Source of the DNA: Actinoplanes aureus
GTDB taxonomy: Bacteria > Actinomycetota > Actinomycetes > Mycobacteriales > Micromonosporaceae
DNA: 64,000 nt
Reading direction: 5' to 3'
Assembly (NCBI RefSeq): GCF_015704865.1
Contig: NZ_JADQTO010000026.1
Location: 90,891 to 154,890, forward strand
Shown: one piece after another, positions 25,824-34,126 of the stretch
Layout of the letters: every line of letters starts with the position of its first letter
Position numbering within the stretch: position 1 is the stretch's first letter
Notes under the pieces: model-generated
Databases searched by the model: none
Told to the model about the DNA's origin: nothing
Seen by the model: the letters and a program-made list of their open reading frames with translations, nothing else
Program-made: the position numbers and the translations under genes

Positions 25824-27059
25824 TCATCTTGGTAGTCGTCGGGCGATCTCCGCCCAGACAACCTTGCCGGTCCGGCCGGCCCACCCAGCGGGTCGACTGC
25901 CCCATCGGCGTGCGGTCGCGGCGACCAGGAGGAGCCCGCGCCCACCCGGTACGGCAGGAGACAGAGGCCGTACATGCGGTGGTTGCGGATTGGTGTCGGT
26001 AACTTCGATCAGGATCGCATCGTCTCGAAGGCGAAGATGCAGCTCGCCGCCATCGTCGGTGTGCTGGGTGAGGTTCTGAATTAGTTCGGTGGTGACCAGC
26101 AGGACATCGTCGGTCCGGTCGGTCATGTTCCAGTCGTGCAGAAACTGCTCGGCGACGTGCCTGGCTTCGGCGGCCGAAGTGGTGTGCTCCACCGGCATTC
26201 GACGCTCATCCAGGGGAACCTCCACCGCTCGCTGGGAGGCGTGGGCGATCGAGCGACCATGGCCGGCGGTGAGAGTCAGGGCGAAGGCGGCGGCCAACTC
26301 GGCGACGAGCGCGCCGGTGGTGGTCACGGCGTTGTGCGCCGCGCCGGGCAGGTCACCGGTACTGCCGCGGCGGGCCAATGACGTGGCATGGGCGGTCCAG
26401 TCGGCCGGCGCGATGGGGTCGTACTGGCCGCGCAGGATCAGAATCGGCGCCTCGACGAGCGGTATACGGCGTTCGATGTGGTGACCGACGGCGTACCCGA
26501 GTGTCCGCAGGACGCGCCGCGGTCCGGCGTCGCGGAAGTCGGTGAGGATCATGGGGAGCTGGTGCGGGTCCTCGCTGAGCAGGTCGTGCGCCCAGCGTCG
26601 GATTTGTGCGAAGGCGGTAGGCGCGGCGGGGTCGACAGTCGGGCCGACCAGGGTGAGCGAGGCGACCAGGTCGGGCCGCCGGATCGCGAGTTCGACGGCG
26701 ATTTGGCAGCCGAACGAGTTCCCCAGCACGTGAGCGCCGGCAAGACCCACCGCGTCCATCCAGGCGGCGACGACCTCGGCGTGCTGCTCAGTGGTCAGCA
26801 CACGGGCCGGTGTGCCGGAGAGACCGAAGCCGGGCAGATCAGGAACGAACACCGAGCCGGGCAGCGCCGCAGCGGTGGGCATGAGATACCGGTGGGAGAC
26901 CGCCAGGCCGTGCAACAGCACCCAGATCGGTGCAGCAGCGTTGGAGTCGACGCGTTGCCGGACGTGCAGGTCTGCCCCGCGCACCGTCGCTGTCGCGCTG
27001 GTAAACCCTTCGGCGGGGCCGGGGGCGGCACGGGTCAGGCGACGCTGGGCAGGACTCAT
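25824..27059 (-). CDS. Alpha/beta hydrolase fused to an RsbW-like (HATPase) domain
   Basis: 411 residues. Residues 20-262 form an alpha/beta hydrolase: oxyanion segment LLHGLAVS, nucleophile Ser115 in LGNSFG, Asp214 in GQYDPIAP and His242 in GAAHNAV, so the triad is complete. Residues 290-410 are an anti-sigma-type ATPase with N box TELIQNLTQHT (Glu325, Asn329, His333), VTDTNP for the next ATP motif and GGRGLLLVAATARRWG. In Bacillus the hydrolase RsbQ activates the phosphatase RsbP, which counteracts the kinase RsbW; here the hydrolase is joined to the kinase-like partner and a PP2C phosphatase gene lies 860 bases away. ATG 27059 is preferred; the frame is open further upstream but not conserved-looking. 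A role in partner-switching stress control is inference. Confidence 0.83.
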   Translation of the reverse strand: MSPAQRRLTRAAPGPAEGFTSATATVRGADLHVRQRVDSNAAAPIWVLLHGLAVSHRYLMPTAAALPGSVFVPDLPGFGLSGTPARVLTTEQHAEVVAAWMDAVGLAGAHVLGNSFGCQIAVELAIRRPDLVASLTLVGPTVDPAAPTAFAQIRRWAHDLLSEDPHQLPMILTDFRDAGPRRVLRTLGYAVGHHIERRIPLVEAPILILRGQYDPIAPADWTAHATSLARRGSTGDLPGAAHNAVTTTGALVAELAAAFALTLTAGHGRSIAHASQRAVEVPLDERRMPVEHTTSAAEARHVAEQFLHDWNMTDRTDDVLLVTTELIQNLTQHTDDGGELHLRLRDDAILIEVTDTNPQPPHVRPLSPAVPGGRGLLLVAATARRWGSRPAGWAGRTGKVVWAEIARRLPR

Positions 27060-27246
27060 GCGTGCGGTGCGGGTTGGGAACACGCCTACTAGTACCCCCG
27101 CGGCGGCATGGTTCACCGCAAAACCCTTCGGGATCACACGCTCATGCGGGCGACCACGTGCCGGCCGACCTGTCGCAGCGCGCCGCAGTTGGCGCACTCC
27201 AGGCAATAGGAGGCGCACTATCTGCGTCTGCTGCCTGCGTCTGCGG

Positions 27247-27435
27247 CTGGAACGCAACGTGGATGGACTGATCATCCTTGGCGCCAGCAGCAATCCGCGG
27301 CCACCGCTACAAGGCATACCCGACGGTTTCGCGCTGGTCTACGCGTACGGAGCGCCGGTCGACCCGCGTGACATGTCGGTGGCCAGCGACGCCGGGCGCA
27401 TCGCCGGGCAGCGCCTGCTCGACCTCGGCCGCTGA
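27247..27435 (+). pseudogene. LacI-family regulator remnant
   Basis: The frame LERNVDGLIILGASSNPRPP, VYAYGAPVDPRDMSV, GQRLLDLGR resembles the sugar-binding core of LacI regulators (VDGLIVVG..., PVVYAYAP, GARLAVEHLL.LGR). Both the helix-turn-helix and the C-terminal half are absent. About 62 codons remain, ending in TGA at 27433-27435. Confidence 0.6.
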
Positions 27436-27467
27436 GCTAACCGGCGCCGGTCGATCGTGAACGCCGG

Positions 27468-27692
27468 TTGCGGGAGGTGCTCGAAGCACGCAACCTTGAG
27501 CTTTCGCGCGCCCGGTTGTGGGTCGCCGATGCCACCCGGATCCCGTTCGGCGAGGGCGTGTTCTGGCTCGCCGCGGTCCGCGACGTGCTCTCCCGCCGGA
27601 TCGTTGGCTGGAACACCTCCGATCGCTGCGACACCGACCTGATCCTGGCCGCCCTCGAATACGGCATCTACTCCCGCCGGGTGACTTCATGA
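27468..27692 (+). pseudogene. IS3-type transposase (rve core) fragment
   Basis: The reading LWVADATRIPFGEGVFWLAA, VRDVLSRRIVGWNTSDRCDT contains the first catalytic Asp and the typical D-x-x-S-R-x-I-V-G-W block of IS3-group integrase cores. Only about 60 residues survive; the second Asp and the Glu are missing. It adjoins an MBL-fold remnant on the other strand. Confidence 0.75.
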
Positions 27693-27844
27693 CCTTGTCG
27701 TCGTCGTAGTGGATCGGCAGGGTCAGCCGGGGCCGGATCAGGCCGGTAAGCGCCGACGGCAGCGTCGGTGAGCAGGGCGAACGTGCCGAGCCGGAGCAAG
27801 ATGGTCGCGTTGCCGATGAAGGTCGCGCTGGCGTCCGGTGTCAT
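27686..27844 (-). pseudogene. MBL-fold metallo-hydrolase with internal deletion
   Basis: From ATG 27844 (minus strand) MTPDASATFIGNATILLRLG and TFALLTD match the first strands of a beta-lactamase-fold hydrolase. Then, in another frame, LIRPRLTLPIHYDDDKVMKSP matches the C-terminal strand (IRPR.T.PIHYDDY...SP). The middle with the HxHxDH zinc motif is gone. The transposase fragment cuts off the end. Confidence 0.65.
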
Positions 27845-27921
27845 GGGGTGCGGCTACCCCCGGGTGCGCCGGCCGAATGTTGGCGGCGTGCGTGCGGCAG
27901 CAGGTCTCGTACCCTGCGGAG

Positions 27922-29178
27922 ATGAAAAGCGACCAGGGCCCGCTACTGGCCGACATCCTCGACGCGGCGGAGAACGCAGCGCCGGTGGACACCGTCGACG
28001 CGGTCACCCGGAACGTCGCCGTGGCTCTCGGCGCCCGTACGGTCTCGTTCCTGATCGCCGATCTCAGCGGCCGGGCGCTGGTCCGGCTCGCCCACGTGCC
28101 GTTCGGCGTCGCCGGCGGGACGCGGCATCAGGGCAAGGAGGCCGCTACCGTGGTGCCGTTCGACGGCGGCCCGGCCGAGCAGGCGCTGCGCACCCAGACG
28201 GTGCAGGTTCTGGCGCTGGCCGACGGGTGGACGGTGCTGGCGCCGGTGACCGAGCGTGGTGAGGTGATCGGCCTCCTTGAGATGATCTTGCCGGACGAGC
28301 CTTCTCCTGACGTGCTGCGGGATATCACCCGTACGGCGCACGCGCTGGCGTTCGTGGTGATCGCCAACCGGCGGCACACCGACCTGTTCGAGTGGGGGCA
28401 ACGCACCACCCCGTTCACCCTGTCGGCGGAGATCCAGCGACGTCTGCTGCCGGCTTCCTTCACCTGCGAGGCCAGCGCGTTCACCCTGTCCGGCTGGCTG
28501 GAGCCGGCCGCCAGTATCGGCGGCGACACCTTCGATTACAGCCTGGGCCGCGACGTGCTGCACTTCAGCATCACCGACGCGATGGGGCACGGGGTTGCCA
28601 GCGCGCTGACCGCCACCCTCGGTGTGGGCAGCCTGCGCAACAGCCGGCGCCGCGACGCCGGCCTGGTGGAGCAGGCCACGACCGCCAATGCCGACCTGAA
28701 AGAAAACGCCGTCGTGCCCGGCAGCTACATCACCGCGATACTCGGCCGCCTCGACCTGCGTACCGGCACATGCTCGCTGCTCAACGCCGGGCACGTGCCA
28801 CCACTTCTGGTACGCGACGGCGAAACCCGGGAGGTGCCGCTACCGCGCAACCTCGCCCTGGGCATGTTCGCCCAGGTCGGCTTCCGTGACGGCGAGATCG
28901 TGCTTCGCCCCGGAGACCGCCTGGCCCTGTTCACCGACGGCATGCGCGAACGCAAGGCCACCCACCTGGATCTGTCGGCACGGCTGTCCGAGATGACCGC
29001 CCTGCACCCCCGCGAGGCCGTCCGGGCGATGGCCGACGCCACACTCGAGGTCGCCGGACCGGTCCTGGCCGACGATGCCACCCTGCTGATCCTCGACTGG
29101 CACGACGGACACAGCGACGACCGGGACGCCAGTGCCGGCGCCGACCAGGCACGGACGAGCGCGGCGGTACCGGACTGA
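27922..29178 (+). CDS. GAF-SpoIIE/PP2C-type serine phosphatase
   Basis: 418 residues. Residues 15-150 look like a GAF-type sensor domain (VTRNVAVALGARTVSFLIAD). Residues 175-400 form a SpoIIE/RsbU phosphatase with the metal-binding Asp motifs IGGDTFDY, ITDAMGHGV, LALFTDGM and LADDATLLIL. The ATG at 27922 follows gcggag and gives a compact N-terminus. Such phosphatases dephosphorylate anti-anti-sigma factors and so release sigma factors. The nearby fused hydrolase/RsbW-like gene on the other strand is the obvious functional partner. No STAS-domain anti-anti-sigma gene is in the window. Confidence 0.9.
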   Translation: MKSDQGPLLADILDAAENAAPVDTVDAVTRNVAVALGARTVSFLIADLSGRALVRLAHVPFGVAGGTRHQGKEAATVVPFDGGPAEQALRTQTVQVLALADGWTVLAPVTERGEVIGLLEMILPDEPSPDVLRDITRTAHALAFVVIANRRHTDLFEWGQRTTPFTLSAEIQRRLLPASFTCEASAFTLSGWLEPAASIGGDTFDYSLGRDVLHFSITDAMGHGVASALTATLGVGSLRNSRRRDAGLVEQATTANADLKENAVVPGSYITAILGRLDLRTGTCSLLNAGHVPPLLVRDGETREVPLPRNLALGMFAQVGFRDGEIVLRPGDRLALFTDGMRERKATHLDLSARLSEMTALHPREAVRAMADATLEVAGPVLADDATLLILDWHDGHSDDRDASAGADQARTSAAVPD

Positions 29179-29258
29179 CTACCGGTCACCCCACGGCCGC
29201 GGTGTGGAACAGAACCTCATTCGCTGAGGCCGCAGGTGAGCGCCCGCCCGAGCATCGG

Positions 29259-29597
29259 TCAGAAGATCAGGTTCAACGCGACGGTGCCGATGACCGAGAG
29301 CAGCACCATGGCGAGGCCGCCGAGGGGATGAATTTCGGTACGTCCGACGCGCATGCCCGCGGTGTACCCGGCAGCGTGGCGCAGATACGGAACAATACGT
29401 CCGCCGGGCCCCGTCCCCAACCGCAGCGAGCACCACGGCACGTACTCGGCGAACGTCGGTACCCGAGATCGCATCCCGGGTGCCTGCAGCTGGTCCTCTG
29501 CGGTGATGCCCATGTGGTCGAGCAGCATCCGCGCTGCCTCCACCACCGGCGTGCACATCCCGAAGACCTCATCACCCCGCGGAGGCGGTGACGACAA
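29259..29597 (-). pseudogene. Tyrosine integrase N-terminal remnant
   Basis: The segment TPVVEAARMLLDHMGITAED then VPTFAEYVP matches the N-terminal arm of actinobacterial integrases; the continuation (VVLAAVGDGARRTY, the SAM-like core-binding domain) is in a different frame. The catalytic domain is absent. It is a second decayed integrase, distinct from the serine recombinase remnants. Confidence 0.55.
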
Positions 29598-30197
29598 ACG
29601 GCAAACGGCTTACGGCTGACCGCCGGATCGGATCCCGATGCTGGCTGCGTGGCCGCCGTCCTTCATCCGCACAACCAGCGTGGGTAGCGGAATGGCCCTC
29701 ACCATGACGGGCCGCCACCCTAGTCAACGGCTTCCTCTTCTATGACGGTCCTGACGGGTTCCGCTGTGTCGCACTTGCCGGCATCCCCTGCCGCCGACCC
29801 TGGATGCTCGGCGGATCAATTCAGGGGCCGGGGTACGGGCGGATCAGGCGTCAACTGGCCCCACCGGAAAGTCCGTGCGTTCAGCGCATGCCACCTAGAA
29901 CGGTGGTCGACGCAGTCCGATGCCCAGCTGGAGGCGGCCGAAGAGAAGTGGTTGGACTGGTGAGATCCGCCGCGGAGTCCGGACGGCCCACCATTTTCCG
30001 GCCGCGGAGTCACACACTCCGGTGGCGTGCTCTCGGCCATTTGTGTGCCCGTGGCGGGAAGCGGCAAACACCATCTATTCCAGAACCGCATGCGTCCGGG
30101 CGTCACGTCGACCGGCCGCAAGGAAACCGCAGGTTGGAGAGAGCAGCCGAGAAGGGCGCTTAGCGGCTCGCCCCGAGGTGTTTCTGCGACACAGCGA
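29598..30197. other. Stretch without a recognisable gene
   Basis: No frame on either strand has a domain or ribosome binding site that I can support. The composition is GC-rich but codon position bias is weak, as in the other decayed segments of this region. Confidence 0.45.
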
Positions 30198-30238
30198 GAC
30201 CGCCGCCCGGCCCTGAAGAGGGGTCCCGGGCGGCGGTC
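30198..30238 (-). terminator. Strong stem-loop terminator of the small membrane protein gene
   Basis: gaccgccgcccgg (30198-30210) pairs perfectly with ccgggcggcggtc (30226-30238) around a 15-base loop. It begins 11 bases after the stop of the minus-strand gene at 30249. No U-tract follows. Confidence 0.75.
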
Positions 30239-30248
30239 GTCAGTTCTG

Positions 30249-30554
30249 TCAGGCGTCGGACGAGTCGCGGGTGCCGGCCTTCGCCAGTCCACGGCTGGCC
30301 ATGTAGCCGATGGTCAGAAGCACCACATAGAACCAGGCCTGGTCAGCGCGGAAGTAATCGCCACCAGCACCGTTGTCGCCGTTGCCGTTCCCGTCGACCA
30401 CGATGGAAGCGATCAACACGCCGAGCACCATTACTACGTACGCGATGAACTCTGTGGTTTTGAACGCGGCCTTGGTCTCTGCCGACCGGCGCCGGATGAC
30501 GCCGTCCGCAGAGGTGGCATCGTGCCGAGAAGCTGTACTGATCTGAGTAGACAT
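30249..30554 (-). CDS. Small two-span membrane protein, actinobacterial
   Basis: 101 residues. A charged N-terminus precedes helix 1 (TTEFIAYVVMVLGVLIASIVV), a Gly/Asn/Asp-rich loop (DGNGNGDNGAGGDYF), helix 2 (AWFYVVLLTIGYMASRGLAK) and a charged end with RDSSDA. The sequence FIAYVVMVLGVLIAS and IGYMASRGLAKAGTRD are typical of a conserved actinobacterial family without known function. An agagga ribosome binding site lies seven bases before the ATG. Monocistronic, with its own terminator. Confidence 0.85.
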   Translation of the reverse strand: MSTQISTASRHDATSADGVIRRRSAETKAAFKTTEFIAYVVMVLGVLIASIVVDGNGNGDNGAGGDYFRADQAWFYVVLLTIGYMASRGLAKAGTRDSSDA

Positions 30555-30739
30555 TCAATCCTCTATTGCGGCTGACGTGCGTGGGCCTTCGTGGTCTATT
30601 GACTGCGGAGGCGTGTTTCATGCGGTATGCCGCAGCACATCCGGCGGGCAGGACGTTGGAGCCCGGCTCAGACAACGCCCGCTGTTGCCTGGCTATGGTT
30701 ACCCGGGCTGACGGAACGCAAACGCGATTGCCGGATTGT

Positions 30740-30951
30740 GCACTCCGGGCCGGTCGACACGCGCGGCTTGCCGGCGGTGGGCGGCGGGACTGGATCACCG
30801 CAAAGGCGAGGAGCAGTTCGATGAGGTCGCCGCCGTAGTACATCAACGTCGCGGCGTCCCGCTGATCCGGACCCGTCGCCGTGGCACAGAGATACTGGGC
30901 GAAGGTGGCAGGCGCGGCGATGGCCACGCCGATCAGCACGAGCGTGCTCAC
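30740..30951 (-). pseudogene. CtaG-like cytochrome oxidase assembly remnant
   Basis: The frame STLVLIGVAIAAPATFAQYL and DAATLMYYGGDLIELLLAFA resembles the last helices of caa3-type CtaG proteins (MYYGGD.AELLLA). Only about 65 residues remain; the N-terminal helices with the copper ligands are absent. The recombinase and CRISPR remnants follow upstream of the break. Confidence 0.55.
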
Positions 30952-31032
30952 GGGTGGGCGAAGATTCGAACGGGCGGGTACGCATCATCCGGGACAGGCG
31001 CTGTGCTGCGGGGACCGGCACGGCGCCGCTCG

Positions 31033-31183
31033 CTGCTTCCCGCGTGCGCCTGGGGTGATCCGCAGCAATGACGGGTCGGCCTGCACGTCCAGGCCTGCTC
31101 CCCGCGTACGCAGGGGTGATCCGATCCGAGATGGAGCCCTCTTTCGCCAGGCCGACTGCTCCCCGCGTACGCGGGGGTGATCC
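31033..31183 (+). CRISPR. Three-repeat type I-E-like CRISPR array
   Basis: Three copies of a 28-29 base repeat (right-hand copy ctgctccccgcgtacgcggg then ggtgatcc) lie at 31033-31061, 31095-31122 and 31156-31183. The palindromic ccccgcgtacgcgggg is the type I-E stem. Spacers at 31062-31094 and 31123-31155 are 33 bases each and unrelated to one another, so the period is 61-62 bases as in type I-E. The left repeat has several changes and one extra base; the right one is the best palindrome. Minus-strand frames show the tell-tale ITPAYAGS / PRVRGEQ pattern of translated I-E repeats. No cas gene is in the window, so the array is an orphan relic or depends on a distant cas locus. Confidence 0.85.
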
Positions 31184-31280
31184 CTTCGCATTGTGCCGCG
31201 CACCCCATAAATGCAGCCTCGGGTCTTTCCGCTCAGGACAACTCGAGCGGCAGCCAAGCTGCCCAACTAGCGTGTGCATA

Positions 31281-31306
31281 AGGTGCAAGTCGGGCTCCGG
31301 ACACAT
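31281..31306. other. Decayed attachment-site-like sequence resembling the tRNA-Leu 3' end
   Basis: aggtgcaagtcgggctccgg followed by acacat resembles bases 12012-12036 at the 3' end of tRNA-Leu (gggttcaagtccccctccgg acacag): 20 or 21 of the first 26 positions agree. Both lie directly behind the C-terminal codons of a serine recombinase remnant. It could be the other end of an ancient insertion. Confidence 0.35.
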
Positions 31307-31319
31307 ATCAAAGACACGA

Positions 31320-31413
31320 AGATCCGCCGGGGTGACAACCTCGGCGATCACTGACTCCGGGCCAGGTTGATAGGTCAGCCGCAGCCCGAGCCGGGCGTAC
31401 AGCTCGGCCTGTG
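31320..31413 (-). pseudogene. Second serine recombinase C-terminal remnant
   Basis: The minus strand encodes AELYARLGLRLTYQPGPESV followed by IAEVVTPADLRV, the usual C-terminus of actinobacterial large serine recombinases, and similar to the end of the remnant at 12.1 kb (AIYGQLGLRLTYHPGKAKVL). Upstream codons are replaced by the end of an IS element at 31414. Confidence 0.7.
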
Positions 31414-32483
31414 GGGCTCGCAAAGTCGATTACTACGCTGCCTGCGCGTATTCGTTGATCAAACCGTCGAGGACGGGACGGCGGTTGACCTTGGCGGCGG
31501 CCGAACGCGGCTCGGGTGGCCGTTGGCCCAGCGAGCGGTGGGGCCGATGTTCGTTGTAGTGCCTTGTGTAGTTGGCCAGGACGGCAGTCAGGTGCCGTTC
31601 GCCGACGATGAGCATCCGGTCGGTGCACTCCCGCCGAACGGTGCCCACCCACCGTTCGGCGAACGCGTTCGCGCGCGGAGCCTGCGGCGGCGTTCGGATC
31701 ACGTCGATGCCGGCCGCCGTGAACACCGTGTCGAAGACCGCGGTGAACTTTGCGTCGCGGTCGCGTAGCAGGAACCGCACCGAGTCAGCCCGCTCGTTGA
31801 GGTCCATCAGCAGGTTCCGCGCCTGCTGGGCAACCCAGGCGCCGGTGGGGTGAGCTGTCACGCCGGCGACGTGCACCCGCCGGGTGGCGACCTCCAGGAA
31901 GAACAGCACGTAGACCCGTTTGAGGAACACCGTGTCGACGGTGAAGAAGTCGCACGCCAGCATGGCGTGGGCCTGGGTGGTCAAGAACTGCTGCCAGGTG
32001 GGTCCGGTCCGGCGCGGTGCTGGGTCGACGCCGGCCTGGTGCGAGATCTTCCAGACCGTGCTGGCGGCGATCGTGTGATCCAGGCCGACCAGCTCGCCCT
32101 GGATCCGACGATGCCCCCAGGCGAGGTTCTCCCTGGCGAGGCGCAGCACGATCAGCTGACGGTGCCAGCGCAGCAGCGTCGCCGGCGTGACGAAGAAGAT
32201 CGGCCAGCGTGGCCGGGGTAGCAGCCGCGACAGGGCGGCCAGCACGACCCGGTCGGCGGGCTCGAGCTTCGGGCGGTGTACCTGCCGGCGGAGCACCGCG
32301 ACCTGATGGCGCAAGACGAGCAGTTCGACGTCCTTGGCGCCGTCGTCTCGGGCGAGCTGGGTCAACATCTGCAGTCGCTGGCGCAGTACCAGGTACACCA
32401 ACGCGGCGGTCACGACCCCGCAGCCTGACAGCCGCCGGGAGTCCCACGCGCACGTCAGACTGCTGGAACGAGTTTGCGAGCTC
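31414..32483 (-). mobile_element. IS element (about 1.07 kb) with terminal inverted repeats
   Basis: gggctcgcaaagtcg at 31414-31428 is an inverted match (13 of 15) to cgagtttgcgagctc at 32469-32483. Between them lies one transposase gene on the minus strand. The flanking bases show no target duplication, and the left side is a recombinase remnant while the right side is the 3' end of an ABC permease gene, so a rearrangement after insertion is likely. Confidence 0.75.
31433..32413 (-). CDS. IS transposase (rve/DDE), with a small in-frame deletion
   Basis: 326 residues. An N-terminal helix-turn-helix-type region (ELLVLRHQVAVLRRQV) leads to the integrase core with Asp (ACDFFTVDTVFLKR), Asp (RDRDAKFTAVF) and Glu (RANAFAERWVGTVRRE), so the DDE triad is present. 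Between LLRWHRQLIV and LRLARENLAWGHRRIQGELV the usual 20-30 residue linker (Arg/Pro-rich in relatives) is missing in frame, which may weaken DNA binding. The C-terminus YNEHRPHRSLGQRPP is standard. The gene fills the IS bounded by the inverted repeats. Confidence 0.85.
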   Translation of the reverse strand: MTAALVYLVLRQRLQMLTQLARDDGAKDVELLVLRHQVAVLRRQVHRPKLEPADRVVLAALSRLLPRPRWPIFFVTPATLLRWHRQLIVLRLARENLAWGHRRIQGELVGLDHTIAASTVWKISHQAGVDPAPRRTGPTWQQFLTTQAHAMLACDFFTVDTVFLKRVYVLFFLEVATRRVHVAGVTAHPTGAWVAQQARNLLMDLNERADSVRFLLRDRDAKFTAVFDTVFTAAGIDVIRTPPQAPRANAFAERWVGTVRRECTDRMLIVGERHLTAVLANYTRHYNEHRPHRSLGQRPPEPRSAAAKVNRRPVLDGLINEYAQAA

Positions 32484-32491
32484 TACACGGA

Positions 32492-34126
32492 TCAGGACCG
32501 TAGGTCTCGCCGCTGGTAGCCAATCATTGCTGCGGCGATCATCGCTCCAGCGATTCCGGTCATCATCAACGTTGCCGGCCAGTCAACAGTGTGCAGGGGT
32601 ACCGGGGCGAGGTGCGCGAAAGGCGAGAGGTTTCGAACCCATCCCGGCGCGTCGACGCTCTCACCGATCACCAGCAGCAGGAAGCCACCGGTGGCGGGCA
32701 GCGCCCCGGCAACCGCGGTCGCCCGCGGAGCCCAGCCGGCCGCCAGGGCGGCCGCGGCGAGGCTGAGCAGCACGATGGGCAGGATGTTCCACGCTCCCTG
32801 CGCCGCGGCAAGCAGCCCAAGCCGGCCACTGACGGCGGCGACACCGGCCCAGGTAAGCGCACCGGCGACGGTGGCGAGAGCGACCGCGCCTGCGGCGGTG
32901 GCCAGCAGTTCGGCGCCGAGCAGGCGCAGTCTGCTGACCGGCTGGGCGGACAGCAGTGTCATCTGACGGTCGGTTTCGGCGGTGATGAACGCGCCCATGC
33001 GGACGGCGGTGAACCCGCCGACGGGCAGGGCAAGGATGGCGAACAGGGTGGCGGTGAACCCTTCGACCGCGCCGAGCTCGGCGAAGCCCGCATTCGCCGC
33101 CTCGCCGGCCAGGGCCGGGTTGTCGGCCAGGAACTCGGTGATCGACACCGCGGTCGCGCCGATCAGCAGGTAGTAGGCGCCGATACCGAGCGCCCAGCCG
33201 GTCCACGGCCGCGACAGGCGCCTCACGGCGAACGCCTCCACACTGCCCAGCAGAAGCAGCCGTGCCTGCCGCCCCGAGCTGGTCGCGACGAGGCCGCCGC
33301 GGACATCGCGGTGACCGGCCGCCCCGACTGCGGTGGCGGTCACCAACGCCGTCGCGGCGAGCAGGACCAGCAGGGGCAGGATCCGGTCCTGGTGAAAGGG
33401 GCTACTGAGGGCGAGCAGCCCGAACGGGGACAGCCAGCGCAGCCACCCCAGGTCGATGATGCCGTCGCCGACCATACGCAGCAGCAGACCGACGCCCAAG
33501 ACAGCCACAGCGGTTCCCGTCGCCGCCGCACGGGCCGGAAACACCTGCCCAGCGAGCGCGGCAACCGCGACGAAATACAGGCCGAGCAGGCCGACACCCG
33601 CGCCGTGAACCAGCGCCCCGGCAGACGGCGCACCGACGAGCAGCAGCACCACACTGACCGCGCCACCGGCGGCAACAGTGGCCGTCATGACGGCTGCGAC
33701 GTGCCGGATCACCGCGGCACGCAAGGTGACACGACCGGAAAGAAGCACATCCCAGCGGCCAGCGTCCTCTTCGCCGCGAGTGATACGTGTCGTGGCAAGA
33801 ATCGCCCACACACCGAGCAGGACGGCGATCACGGTGCCGACTCGCCACACCGTGAACCCGCCCGTGGTGTCGAGCGCGACCGGCTCACCGAACAGGGTGC
33901 GGATGGCGGGGTTGCCGGCCAGCGCCTGCAGGCTGCCCGCGGCCGCCGGGTCGGCCATGATGCTGTCATAGGTGGCAGCGACCAACGCCGTCATGCCCGC
34001 GGCCAGGGCGACCACGATGAGGGCGCCGCGACGGATCTGCCGCACCCCGAGCCGGGTGACGGCCCTTCCGGGCACTACAGGCACTGAGGAACCGGCGGTC
34101 GTGGCCGGCGCTGTGACGGTGGTCAT
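32492..34126 (-). CDS. ABC exporter membrane subunit
   Basis: 544 residues with about twelve membrane helices in two similar halves, no ATPase motif, as in the large permeases of actinobacterial drug/polyketide-type exporters. Both halves contain a conserved loop before a helix (ITRGEEDAGRWDVLLSGRV and ITAETDRQMTLLSAQPVSR). It is translationally coupled to the ATPase gene: its ATG overlaps that stop (34123-34126). The 3' end lies nine bases from the IS boundary, but QRRDLRS is a normal ending. Substrate unknown. Confidence 0.85.
   Translation of the reverse strand: MTTVTAPATTAGSSVPVVPGRAVTRLGVRQIRRGALIVVALAAGMTALVAATYDSIMADPAAAGSLQALAGNPAIRTLFGEPVALDTTGGFTVWRVGTVIAVLLGVWAILATTRITRGEEDAGRWDVLLSGRVTLRAAVIRHVAAVMTATVAAGGAVSVVLLLVGAPSAGALVHGAGVGLLGLYFVAVAALAGQVFPARAAATGTAVAVLGVGLLLRMVGDGIIDLGWLRWLSPFGLLALSSPFHQDRILPLLVLLAATALVTATAVGAAGHRDVRGGLVATSSGRQARLLLLGSVEAFAVRRLSRPWTGWALGIGAYYLLIGATAVSITEFLADNPALAGEAANAGFAELGAVEGFTATLFAILALPVGGFTAVRMGAFITAETDRQMTLLSAQPVSRLRLLGAELLATAAGAVALATVAGALTWAGVAAVSGRLGLLAAAQGAWNILPIVLLSLAAAALAAGWAPRATAVAGALPATGGFLLLVIGESVDAPGWVRNLSPFAHLAPVPLHTVDWPATLMMTGIAGAMIAAAMIGYQRRDLRS

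Noticed and set aside
29816..30292. 158-codon minus-strand frame
   Set aside because: Contains the terminator hairpin of the neighbouring gene and no domain; Arg/Ser/Pro-rich.
30948..31266. Minus-strand frames of 86-93 codons across the CRISPR array
   Set aside because: They are translations of CRISPR repeats (PAYAGS, PRVRGEQ patterns), not genes.
31408..32490. Target-site duplication around the IS at 31414-32483
   Set aside because: Flanking bases (ggcctgtg and tacacgga) do not match; no duplication can be claimed.
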